The notes under the pieces are model-generated. The model was not told the DNA's origin. It saw nothing but the letters and a program-made list of their open reading frames with translations, and searched no databases. A DNA stretch of 64,000 nt, taken from assembly GCF_018364065.1 (NCBI RefSeq), contig NZ_JAGZMO010000004.1, positions 62,001 through 126,000 of the forward strand, given 5' to 3'. Source of the stretch: Veillonella sp. (GTDB taxonomy: Bacteria; Bacillota; Negativicutes; Veillonellales; Veillonellaceae). Numbering within the stretch: position 1 is the first letter of the stretch; each line of letters begins with the position of its first letter. The position numbers and the translations under genes are program-made. Below, in pieces: positions 34,101 to 41,634 of this stretch.

Positions 34101-35494
34101 GCGTTTACGCCATGGCCACTATGGATGACAAGGTAATTCACATCCAGCAGCTCGTGGGACAGCGTGGACAATATAAATTGAAGCTCAGTGGCGATATGCC
34201 GTTGGCTGCCATTTATACATCCGGCTACTTACCACCGGGCGATAAATCGGCTATGGATTTAACCATCGATGCCAATGAGGCCGACTTGGCCGTATTGCCG
34301 TTGATGACACCGATGATTACAGAAGGTGTAGGGCCTCTGGAAGGGGCTATTCACATTACGGGCACATACGATAAACCGCAGATTAACGGTATGATCAGTG
34401 TGAAAAACGGTACGATCCATTTTGCCGACGTGAAGAAAGACCTTACTGATGTATTTACTCAGCTGATTTTCAAAGGGGAAAGTCTGGAACTCATCGGCGG
34501 TGCCAATATGGGTAAAGGTAATGTGGGTATTTCCGGTCAGGCAAGTTGGCATGGCATGAATATTACAGGATACAATGCGGTGGCACAGTTCAACGCTCTT
34601 GAACTGGACAGCACCTATTTTAAAGGACCGTTAAACGGTGAAATCGGCATTCTCGAACGAGAAGGCTTACCAACCATCGCCGGTGAAATCAACCTGGAAA
34701 ATAATACGATTGCTATTCCGTTAACTCTTACCTCCTCTGAAGGAGGCAGTCCGCTCGGGCTTGATGTTACCGTTAATGTAGGCAAGAAAGTAAATCTCTA
34801 CAGCAGCGGCCTCTATGATATTATGCTGGGTGGCGGTATTCACGCAGGCGGCACTACATTACGACCTCATATTGAAGGGGGCTTTGAAGTACTGGAAGGT
34901 ACTATTAAATACCTGAATAATACATTTAAGATTCGCAATGGTAAGGCGGACTTTGTGCCGGGCAGTTTCTTGCCGATACTCCAGGTAGAAGCGGATGCAC
35001 GCGTTCAGTCCTATAACATTAAGTTACAGGTGGATGGACCGGTTGAACAGATGAACTTGAAGCTTACATCGGATCCGCACTTGGAAGAACGTCAGATTAT
35101 TTCGCTCTTAACCTTCGGTTACAGTAACGGTAACGATAGCAGCTTGTCATCGGATGATGCGAGTGCCTTGTTGGCAGCCGGCGTTCGTTCGGCACTGTCA
35201 GGCTATATTGAAGGTACATTGAAGAACACATTGGGACTGGATAGAATTAATATTACGTCCGGCTCGTTGGATCCGAATGAATCGGCTACGACAGCGGAAA
35301 CAGCCGGCTATTACAATATTGAAATCGGTAAGTATTTGTTGCCTGATTTGATGGTAACTTATAGCCAAGGTCTAAATAATGATATTCAGGCGTATGGTAT
35401 TCAGTACGATATTAATACCCACTTCAGTGTAAATGGCTGGATGAACAGCAATGATCACTCCTACATGGGTGCTCAATGGCGTTCAGAATTCTAG
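31184..35494 (+). CDS. tamB: TamB-family translocation/assembly protein
   Basis: 1436 residues: one N-terminal membrane anchor (about 7-25), then a very long run of beta-rich AsmA-like/DUF490 repeats, and the C-terminal TamB domain (about 1100-1436) with GLYDIMLGGGIHAGGT and SDPHLEERQIISLLTFGYS. TamB proteins form a hydrophobic groove across the periplasm for phospholipid transport and, in proteobacteria, work with TamA. Here it likely pairs with a BamA-like partner. ATG 31184 is preferred over the in-frame TTG at 31172, which abuts the GGAGGAG site. The 3' end is duplicated downstream. Confidence 0.93.
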   Translation: MKKGQRRGLVAIAVAATLFGGAQLLRPVGEAYVGPMVQEQLNTAINGSATYNNFQIDWDGTVRIKDLSIKDKSGSTVADVPETEVALDIVEAVKMPFTNTSALRLIRSVTLKNPTINAVENENKNWNITSLIKEKESDSEMDFRGYVTVENGTAHLAWLNGRKTEISAIDGTVKLSDYPTLDGAVTANLDGQAVTLRGSYTNDSTADFNLYVGADKLSLLYGNDLIPADVHAKIEQGYVKNVGLTIKRTGGQYSFEGGFDIADLGATYENSSIGESPYVVRNGAAHVTMADTNISIMDGKVAINDQQFFAFGSVNVADMKNPDLNLTVSGTQLDVQALAPVDVTGVAGGTVHVEGPVDNLSATGNLEARNLTYNGVVVEEASTSFTFADKKLNLPDISVALSGGSAVGHAFYDINTKDYEAAFEGKAIPLGLIGQAIDKPLYGKIDGQAQIRGNADTNSPSVVAVFDGTNVGYDGIELDTVSGQINGANGVYAVNYLNGTMGDGRFTANGVVTTDEVALNVSGENIPLSMIGSYLGQPMTGTATVTGQIQGPISNPNAQLVVASDGGTVNKFRFDTTYLNVTLANQVATINRGFVQDGHGYYEVAGTAQLDGNKALDIGINIETVRIENVAQAVTDTPITGWLSMRGHVTGTMDNPVVRGFVHAWDGSVSGKLYSDVHFGFRYAKDFIGIRDFVAKAYGATFYGDGKMVNNTLDFNFMGDTIYLEPWLKDYADVSGYMTVEGTLKGTLDKPIVEGNIGSNAVVINGMAFKNVQGSIYADPTVINLRKVSFDEGDTGHFMIDGGMTLHGEQRLFGYATIENGDMTNFLKLAKVPVDNMTGAINGRLDLGGTLKNPDVTLKGTIDNIAVGDTPWGTAKVDVTLSDRKLTIKQGELPIGDGMIAAAGTADLDGDSDIQIAGNNVAIPALMAVANTDMAAGGNLHFIANVNGKTLNPHVELSAEVVNASFNGVGLDRVYAMATMDDKVIHIQQLVGQRGQYKLKLSGDMPLAAIYTSGYLPPGDKSAMDLTIDANEADLAVLPLMTPMITEGVGPLEGAIHITGTYDKPQINGMISVKNGTIHFADVKKDLTDVFTQLIFKGESLELIGGANMGKGNVGISGQASWHGMNITGYNAVAQFNALELDSTYFKGPLNGEIGILEREGLPTIAGEINLENNTIAIPLTLTSSEGGSPLGLDVTVNVGKKVNLYSSGLYDIMLGGGIHAGGTTLRPHIEGGFEVLEGTIKYLNNTFKIRNGKADFVPGSFLPILQVEADARVQSYNIKLQVDGPVEQMNLKLTSDPHLEERQIISLLTFGYSNGNDSSLSSDDASALLAAGVRSALSGYIEGTLKNTLGLDRINITSGSLDPNESATTAETAGYYNIEIGKYLLPDLMVTYSQGLNNDIQAYGIQYDINTHFSVNGWMNSNDHSYMGAQWRSEF

Positions 35495-35570
35495 TTTCTA
35501 ATTTTTGTACGTTCAGAGTTTTAGCTTCAAGTCTTTGTGCATTCAGAATTCCGGACTTCATGTTAGGCTA
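35481..35570 (+). repeat. 30-bp tandem repeats spanning the tamB stop codon
   Basis: Units at 35481-35510, 35511-35540 and 35541-35570, each beginning (G/A)TTCAGA. Units 1 and 2 match at 23 of 30 positions; unit 3 matches mainly in the first 12. The tamB stop TAG (35492-35494) lies in unit 1. Confidence 0.8.
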
Positions 35571-35604
35571 ATTATAAACAGCCATAATTACGAACGGTAA
35601 CAAG

Positions 35605-35684
35605 TGCACACAGCGATAATTGCACATAGTGATAAGTGCGCACAGCGATAATTGTGAACAGCGATTGTTGTAAGCAGAAATAAG
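35605..35684 (+). repeat. 16-bp tandem repeat array upstream of the sigma factor gene
   Basis: Four 16-base units of consensus TGCACACAGCGATAAT start at 35605, 35621, 35637 and 35653, and a decayed fifth starts at 35669. The array ends about 70 bases before the sigma factor start. It could be a set of protein-binding sites or another decayed duplication. Confidence 0.85.
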
Positions 35685-35751
35685 GACAAGTAGAAAAACT
35701 ACACGTATAGATAATTACATGCGAAGAGATGAGTAGAAAGGAGGGATGTAC

Positions 35752-36384
35752 ATGCTGGAATCATATTTATCGGAATTAGATAAGATTGAGCTTCTCAGTG
35801 TAGAAGAAGAACGACGCTTATGGGAAGCCTATCGCGTTGAAGACGATGAGTCGGCGCGTACAGCCCTCATCGAACATTATCAGCCGCTCGTGTTTCGTGA
35901 AGCGATGAATTACAGAAACGCAGTGCCTGATGTAATGGACTGTGTTCAGGAAGGAACCGTCGGTCTTATCGAGTCCGTAGAGCGCTTCGATTACACGAAG
36001 GGCGTTGCGTTCTCTCTGTACGCGGTGCATCGCATTCGCGGCCGTATTCTCGATTATCTCCGCAAAGAAGGTAAGGGCGGCGTGCTCTGGTCCGGATCGG
36101 CGGAAGAAGAAGAGGATTGGTGGGAACAACTTCCTGACGAAGGTCCGTCCATCGAAAATCGCGTGGAAGAAGAGGCCTTTAACATGGTAGTTAATGAAGC
36201 CATCGAACGACTGCCGAGTAATGAACGTCATGTAATGAAGCAGGTCTATTTGGCGGATCGCAGCATTGCTTCCGTGGCGGGGGAATTGTGTACCAGTAAC
36301 AGCTATATACATCGCCTCCATCGTCAGGGCATCAAGCGATTGCGCGGTATGCTGAGCCGCACACGAAAAATCTGGCAAGAATAA
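35752..36384 (+). CDS. Sigma-70 family RNA polymerase sigma factor
   Basis: 210 residues: region 2 (about 35-105, with EHYQPLVFREAMNY, DCVQEGTVGLIESVERFD and FSLYAVHRIRGRILDYLR) and region 4 (about 145-205, with RLPSNERHVMKQVYL and the helix-turn-helix SIASVAGELCTSNSYIHRLH). Region 3 is replaced by an acidic, Trp-containing linker (EEEEDWWEQ). Size and region 2 resemble SigB/FliA/SigH-like alternative sigma factors. The ATG at 35752 is used because AGGAGG touches the earlier ATG at 35746. It lies inside the OM cluster, so control of envelope genes is an inference. Confidence 0.9.
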   Translation: MLESYLSELDKIELLSVEEERRLWEAYRVEDDESARTALIEHYQPLVFREAMNYRNAVPDVMDCVQEGTVGLIESVERFDYTKGVAFSLYAVHRIRGRILDYLRKEGKGGVLWSGSAEEEEDWWEQLPDEGPSIENRVEEEAFNMVVNEAIERLPSNERHVMKQVYLADRSIASVAGELCTSNSYIHRLHRQGIKRLRGMLSRTRKIWQE

Positions 36385-36390
36385 AATATA

Positions 36391-36455
36391 AAACCTTTCT
36401 GTAGTAAGCGAAAGTGATTTTGCATCATAATCGTTTACGGCGGAAAGGTTTTTTG
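36391..36455 (+). terminator. Terminator after the sigma factor gene
   Basis: An unusually long imperfect stem. AAACCTTTC pairs with GAAAGGTTT, extended by TGTAGTAAGCGA with TCGTTTACGGCG and tipped by GTGAT/ATCAT, then TTTTTTG. About 26 pairs can form. Confidence 0.92.
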
Positions 36456-36536
36456 CTTTTATAAGAAGAAATTTTTATGTTTCGTTAAATTTTTGTTAAA
36501 TAAGCCTTGAATTTCCATACAAACTGAAACAAATTT

Positions 36537-36565
36537 TTAATAAAAAATTGTCCATATGCTATAAT
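36537..36565 (+). promoter_or_regulatory. Candidate promoter for the membrane protein gene
   Basis: TATAAT (36560-36565) with TTAATA 17 bases upstream (36537-36542); the -10 is perfect and the -35 weak. It lies about 80 bases before the start codon. Confidence 0.45.
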
Positions 36566-36642
36566 AATATCGATTTAGTTATGTAAATGAGTTCACAATT
36601 TGCTCCTTTCTAACGATTATATAGTTAAGAAAGGAGGCCGTT

Positions 36643-37317
36643 ATGAATCAAACAAGCAAATCAATGGAGAAAAAGATTCGATCTGTGAAGACATGGCTCG
36701 ATCGGGCCGAGCAGGCCTATGCGGATGATTCCACCGCCAAAGGGCAGTTACAGCTCATGTTGGCGAAGGCGGAAATGAAGCATTTGGACGAGCAGCAAGC
36801 CAAGCGGAAGTCATACTTGCGGTATGCCATGTATGCGCTAACCTTGAGCCTTACGTTGTTGGCTTTGTATTTCGCCTTGAATCGTCCAAGTCATGTACCG
36901 AAGCCTGTAAACGACGGAAAACCGGCTGTTACTGATACAGTAAACAGCACGACGAATTCGTCCGCAACGGGAAATGCAACGGAACAGGGCAAGGCGGTAA
37001 CTACAACGAATGGCGCAGCGAACAGCAATTCAGGGGCGTCACAGTCAGGCTCTGCCACATCGAATGCGGCACCGGCCACAACCGGTACGGCAGATGTGAA
37101 CAACAGCGCCGCCAATGCGTCAGGCGATGCAGGCAATGTGGGCACAGCGTCTACGAATGAATCTACCGTTGATGAATCGCAAACGTCCGGTCAAAATTCA
37201 GTGACTGAAACGGTCTCCGCTAATCAAGAAGAGAGAGGTAGCAGTGAACCCGTGATCAGCAATACGCAGATACAGGAGGCTGTGCGTGAAGGGGGACGAA
37301 GCTTGCGAGGGCAATAA
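36643..37317 (+). CDS. Single-pass membrane protein with Ser/Thr/Asn/Ala-rich tail
   Basis: Not recognised. 224 residues: a charged helical N-terminus (1-58, Lys/Glu/Gln-rich), one membrane helix (about 60-80, YLRYAMYALTLSLTLLALYF) and a long low-complexity extracytoplasmic tail (about 88-200) made mostly of Asn, Ser, Thr, Ala and Gly. It ends in a short charged segment (EAVREGGRSLRGQ). The start has AAAGGAGG. By position beside a sigma factor and by topology it could be an anti-sigma factor or envelope sensor, but no zinc-binding anti-sigma motif is visible. Confidence 0.7.
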   Translation: MNQTSKSMEKKIRSVKTWLDRAEQAYADDSTAKGQLQLMLAKAEMKHLDEQQAKRKSYLRYAMYALTLSLTLLALYFALNRPSHVPKPVNDGKPAVTDTVNSTTNSSATGNATEQGKAVTTTNGAANSNSGASQSGSATSNAAPATTGTADVNNSAANASGDAGNVGTASTNESTVDESQTSGQNSVTETVSANQEERGSSEPVISNTQIQEAVREGGRSLRGQ

Positions 37318-37402
37318 AGAAGGCAATACATGGTATACATAGATAAAAAATCAGATATAATATGTATAACGTTTGACAATTTATATAACAAAAAATTCGT
37401 AT

Positions 37403-37432
37403 ATGACGTATTATTCATATATACTTTATAAT
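37403..37432 (+). promoter_or_regulatory. Candidate promoter for bamA
   Basis: ATGACG (37403-37408), an 18-base spacer and TATAAT (37427-37432), about 90 bases before the start codon. A perfect TTGACA at 37373-37378 nearby lacks a good -10 at the right distance. Confidence 0.4.
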
Positions 37433-37524
37433 TAATGGATATTTAGTTTTTGTTTAGTAATATACGTGGCATTATGCTTACGTAGAGTAAAATAGTACTA
37501 AAAGTATCTGGGAGGATTTATTAA

Positions 37525-39678
37525 ATGACGAATAATCGAGCCTGTAAGAAGTTTTTGGCTGTAGCCGTATTGGCAGCCATAAGCGGTTCCACGGTTTGGG
37601 CCGCTGACGAAGTTTCAACGACTGCCAATATTTCACCTGCTTCAACAGCAGTAAGCACAACGGCTGATTCAACAGCTACAGCAACGGCCGTATCTGCAGA
37701 AGATGCAGCGGCTCAAGAGGCGATCAGTGCAGCCCGTGGCGGGATTGAAGAAGCACAGAAATCCGACGCGATGGAAGCAAAGCGTGTGGAACTTGATAAC
37801 TCTTCACTAGCTACTAAAGACCGCGATGTATTGATGGTTGCCAATGCGGAAGGTTCCAAACTCCAGGAACAACAGGCCGCAGGTATGCAACAGGCGGTTA
37901 ATACTGCAGATGCACGTTACTACTCCGGTGTAACTGACGAAGAGTTACAACCATATGTAGGCAAAGTAATGACCGGCTTCACCATTGAAGGTTTACCGGC
38001 CGATGTGCAGGACGAATATTTGGCATTGTTAAAGAGCCATGTAGGCGATACACTCACTATTAATGCAATCAGAACAGACATTGCCGCTTTGGGCGCTACA
38101 GGTTTCTTGTCGGAAGTTAATCCGGTAATCACAGTGGTTCCTGAAGGGGTAAAGGTTGCGTACAAAGTAACGATTAACCCGGTTGTAAAATCTGTACAAT
38201 TCTCGGGCAACACTGTTTACAGCAGCGAAATGTTGACAAACTACTTAAACGTTCAACCGGGCTCCGTATTGAACACAGTACAGGTGGGCGAACGTATTCA
38301 GGGTATTAATGCGGCATACAGCCGTGACGGCTATATTTTAGCCCATGTAAATGACCTGAACGTTGATGAAAACGGCGTACTTCACATTTCCATTACAGAA
38401 GGTATTGTTGAAGACATCGTGCCACATGGCAATAAGAAGACTAAAGATTATGTAATTCTTCGTGAATTCAATCAGAAGAAAGGTCAACCTTTCAATAAAT
38501 TCTTAGTTCGTCGTTCCGTAGAAAAAGTTTACAACTTAGGCTACTTCGATGACGTTAACGTACGTCTTTTGGAAGGGTCCACACCTGACCAGGTAGTTAT
38601 CGAAATCGACGTATTGGAACATAAAACAGGTACTATTACTCTTGGTGCCGGTTATTCCGACTCCGACGGCTTCGTTGGTATCATTGAAGTAGGGGAAGAC
38701 AACCTCCGCGGTACCGGTGACAAAGTTAAGGTTCACTGGGAATTCGGCGGCACAGCAGGATATAAGAACTACTCCGTATCCTACTTGCGTCCATGGATTG
38801 ACGATAAAGGTACATCCCTCGGCGTAACAATCTTCGACCGTGAAGACACTTACACGGACTACAACTCCGATGGCGATGAAATTTCCCAATACGTAAAAAC
38901 ACAAAAAGGTCTTAACGTGTCCTTAGGTCGTCAAACCGGCGAATACACACGTGACTACTTAACATTGGAAAGTCGTAAAGACGGCTGGAAATTCGATGAA
39001 GACGAAAACAGCGGTTACAACTATGCTGAAAATGCCGGCCCAGGCTATGATCCTGAAAAATATGGCGACTATCAATGGGATAATGGAAAATATAACTTTA
39101 AAGATGCTAACTATATTGAAAACAACTTCGGTCGTACAAACAGTGTAACTTGGCAGAAGGTATATGACTCCCGCGATAACATTTATGACCCTAAACGCGG
39201 TAAACGTTTCTCCACATCCATTCAGTGGGCCGGTCATGGCTTAGGCGGCGACTTCGACTTCTACAAATTTACAGGCGAATATCGTAGCTACAAACGCGTA
39301 TTCAGCGATCACGTAATCGCATTCCGCGCACGTGTGGGCTGGGCTCAGGGCGATGTACCTTACAGCATGCTCTACACATTAGGTGGCGCTGACACCTTGC
39401 GTGGTTTCGAAGACGATCAGTTCCGCGGTAAGAAAATGTACAATGCTACATTAGAATATCGTGTACCTATCTTCAATAAAGTAACAGGCGTTGTATTTAC
39501 TGATATGGGTGATGCTTGGGATGCACCAAACGTAACCTGGTACGAAGATGATAAATCCTTTAACATCTCCGTCGGTGCCGGTGTTCGTATCAGCACACCA
39601 ATCGGACCAATCCGTCTTGATTACGGTGTAAGTAAAGATGACAGCAAATTCCACTTCAGCTTTGGTGGACAATTCTAA
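37525..39678 (+). CDS. bamA: BamA, Omp85-family outer membrane protein assembly factor
   Basis: 717 residues. Signal peptide (about 1-27, ending VWA-A), an Ala/Thr/Glu-rich segment (about 28-130), about three POTRA domains (about 135-375) and a 16-strand-type barrel to the C-terminal Phe. The conserved L6 loop motif is LRGF (625-628). E. coli BamA has five POTRA domains; three here plus an unusual N-terminal linker fits diderm Firmicutes. It inserts OM barrels. Codon use suggests high expression. An uncharacterised OM protein starts two bases after its stop, suggesting tight co-expression. Confidence 0.95.
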   Translation: MTNNRACKKFLAVAVLAAISGSTVWAADEVSTTANISPASTAVSTTADSTATATAVSAEDAAAQEAISAARGGIEEAQKSDAMEAKRVELDNSSLATKDRDVLMVANAEGSKLQEQQAAGMQQAVNTADARYYSGVTDEELQPYVGKVMTGFTIEGLPADVQDEYLALLKSHVGDTLTINAIRTDIAALGATGFLSEVNPVITVVPEGVKVAYKVTINPVVKSVQFSGNTVYSSEMLTNYLNVQPGSVLNTVQVGERIQGINAAYSRDGYILAHVNDLNVDENGVLHISITEGIVEDIVPHGNKKTKDYVILREFNQKKGQPFNKFLVRRSVEKVYNLGYFDDVNVRLLEGSTPDQVVIEIDVLEHKTGTITLGAGYSDSDGFVGIIEVGEDNLRGTGDKVKVHWEFGGTAGYKNYSVSYLRPWIDDKGTSLGVTIFDREDTYTDYNSDGDEISQYVKTQKGLNVSLGRQTGEYTRDYLTLESRKDGWKFDEDENSGYNYAENAGPGYDPEKYGDYQWDNGKYNFKDANYIENNFGRTNSVTWQKVYDSRDNIYDPKRGKRFSTSIQWAGHGLGGDFDFYKFTGEYRSYKRVFSDHVIAFRARVGWAQGDVPYSMLYTLGGADTLRGFEDDQFRGKKMYNATLEYRVPIFNKVTGVVFTDMGDAWDAPNVTWYEDDKSFNISVGAGVRISTPIGPIRLDYGVSKDDSKFHFSFGGQF

Positions 39679-39680
39679 CC

Positions 39681-40955
39681 ATGAAACGATTAGAGCTCAA
39701 GTTAGGGGCGGCTATGTGTATAGCCGCCATGACTTTGTCAGTGGCCTCGGCTGAAACGATTGAAAACGTTAATGTATCATTAACCGGTACATCGTACGCA
39801 TTGCCACCTGCCTTAGCTCGGCGTATGAGCGCAGCCATCGAGGTGGCGGCGGAAAAAATCTATATCGGTACGGACAGTGAAACTGTTGCGGCCAATCGGG
39901 ACACATACGATAAGGTAACGCGCGATATTATCGACCGTATTTTATACGGCTATACTGTATCGTCCATATCTATCAATCCCGGTGCTACCAGTGAATTGAA
40001 TGTGTCACTGCGGCCGTACGGACCGGTAGTAAAGCATGTGGAGACGTCCATTTCTTACGGAAATTTAACACCTGTGGCACAGGAACTGGTGGCTAAAGAC
40101 GCAGCTTTCGTACAAAACCGCATTGAACAGGTTCTGCTGGGAGCGCCTTTGGATTCTCTGGATTGGGCCAATGCCATTACGGGACAAGTGGTGCGCAATG
40201 AACTGGAAGCCGTGTTGCCGGAGTTTATTCCACAAGTGGATATTCGCCCGGGCGAAACTACGAAAGCCACAATTTACCTGATTCCTCAGGGGGCGGTGGT
40301 GCGGCACAGTACAACGGAGATTTCCTCCGATACGCTGCCTACATCCGTATTTTTCTCCACGAAAACATATTTTGATGAATACTTAGCCAATTTTGAAGGC
40401 GTGCCTGTATCCTTTATCGGAAGGCACGAAAAGGAAATATTGGCCAATATACAAGAACGACTGGATCAGAGCCGTGCATCCACGCGATTTAACATTGGCA
40501 TGACACCGAAACTGCAGCTTGGCACAGATTTAGTCTTGCAGATTCAGGCCGACTCGTCGCGTTACATTATGCGTGGTGAAGGCTATTTGGATACGGGTCA
40601 CAAACGGGACCACAATGTGGGTTTCAAGTTCTTTACCGGTATTAAACAAGGCCGTTCGGATTGGTATTTAGAAACAAATTTCTATCCTGATAATTACGAA
40701 TGGGCGTTTTACCCATCCTATGCGTATCACATAACGGCGGATACAACGGTAGGATATCAGTACAATGTATCTGATTCTTTCAGCCGTTTATGGGTGCGTC
40801 AGACGATTGCCGACAAATGGCATTTGCGAGCACAACGGGAATTTCCGGACGACCGCAATGAATTTGGTTTGGCTTATGACGTAAACAACTATTTGGCGGT
40901 AGAATATGTAGTGGACGATGATAATCGATGGATTCGATTAATCGGTTACTTATAA
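39681..40955 (+). CDS. Uncharacterised OM protein with three POTRA-like repeats and a short barrel
   Basis: 424 residues; no named family recognised. The signal peptide is about 1-24 (ending ASA-E). There are three modules with exact 90-residue spacing: the strand pair around Gly101 (INPGATSELNVSL), Gly191 (IRPGETTKATIYL) and Gly281 (LQLGTDLVLQIQA). The elements before each pair follow strand-helix-helix order, so each module has the beta-alpha-alpha-beta-beta layout of POTRA domains. Modules 1 and 2 also share G-x-VV-x-H-x-x-T-x-IS just after the pair. Residues about 296-424 are amphipathic strands rich in Tyr and Trp, enough for a barrel of about 8-10 strands. It begins two bases after bamA and precedes the ompH genes, implying a role in OM protein assembly. 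Confidence 0.75.
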   Translation: MKRLELKLGAAMCIAAMTLSVASAETIENVNVSLTGTSYALPPALARRMSAAIEVAAEKIYIGTDSETVAANRDTYDKVTRDIIDRILYGYTVSSISINPGATSELNVSLRPYGPVVKHVETSISYGNLTPVAQELVAKDAAFVQNRIEQVLLGAPLDSLDWANAITGQVVRNELEAVLPEFIPQVDIRPGETTKATIYLIPQGAVVRHSTTEISSDTLPTSVFFSTKTYFDEYLANFEGVPVSFIGRHEKEILANIQERLDQSRASTRFNIGMTPKLQLGTDLVLQIQADSSRYIMRGEGYLDTGHKRDHNVGFKFFTGIKQGRSDWYLETNFYPDNYEWAFYPSYAYHITADTTVGYQYNVSDSFSRLWVRQTIADKWHLRAQREFPDDRNEFGLAYDVNNYLAVEYVVDDDNRWIRLIGYL

Positions 40956-41085
40956 CTGAACGGTCATCATGTATAATGAAAGTTAAATAGTCGATGGGAC
41001 CGGGGAATATCTAAGGAGGTCCTGGAAAAAACCGACTGTTTATGACAAAATAATAATTAAAAATAAGAAAGAAGGTAATTTTATT

Positions 41086-41616
41086 ATGATGCGATTTATC
41101 AATAATAAAAAGAATGTTAAGATTGTTTCCTTAGTTGTAGCTGTGATTTTCTTGTTAGGTATCGGCGCTATCGCTTACCAGCAGATGGCGGTGCCTACAA
41201 TGGCCGCAGCAAGTAGCAACATCGGTGTAGTAGATACGCATAAGATTGCGGACCAGAACACACCTGCCGTTGCAGCCGCTATGAAGGAAGATCAGGAATT
41301 CCGTGCACAGTTACAGAAAGATTACGCTGCACAATCTGCTAATATGGATGATCAACAGAAAGCGCAGTTACAGATCGAATTCCAGAAAAAAGCACAAGAT
41401 AAATCCATGGAAATTCAGGAAAAATTACAAAAAGCTCTTAGCGATGCAGCTCAATCCGTAGCAGATGCTAAAGGTCTTTCCGTAGTTCTTAACAAAGAAG
41501 CTGTAATTTACGGCGGTGTAGATATTACCGACCAAGTTAAAAAGAAATTAAATGAAGGTGCTCCAACTACAGACACCAATGCAAGCCAGACTAACAAAAC
41601 TGACGCTCAGAAATAG
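41086..41616 (+). CDS. OmpH/Skp-family protein 1
   Basis: A periplasmic chaperone-like protein of 176 residues. The N-terminal hydrophobic segment (about 11-32) is a signal peptide or membrane anchor. IGVVDTHKI, the conserved first strand of Skp/OmpH, is followed by a long Gln/Lys/Ala-rich coiled coil (about 65-130) and the closing strand LSVVLNKEAVIYGGVDIT. Skp proteins hold unfolded OM proteins on the way to BamA. It is the first of three ompH paralogues in a row. The upstream gap contains an AGGAGG (about 41012) with no open frame behind it. Confidence 0.88.
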   Translation: MMRFINNKKNVKIVSLVVAVIFLLGIGAIAYQQMAVPTMAAASSNIGVVDTHKIADQNTPAVAAAMKEDQEFRAQLQKDYAAQSANMDDQQKAQLQIEFQKKAQDKSMEIQEKLQKALSDAAQSVADAKGLSVVLNKEAVIYGGVDITDQVKKKLNEGAPTTDTNASQTNKTDAQK

Positions 41617-41634
41617 TAGAAAGGAAGCGGTACA

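Noticed and set aside
35605..35684. CRISPR array
   Set aside because: The 16-bp units are directly adjacent without spacers and are degenerate; no cas genes are nearby.
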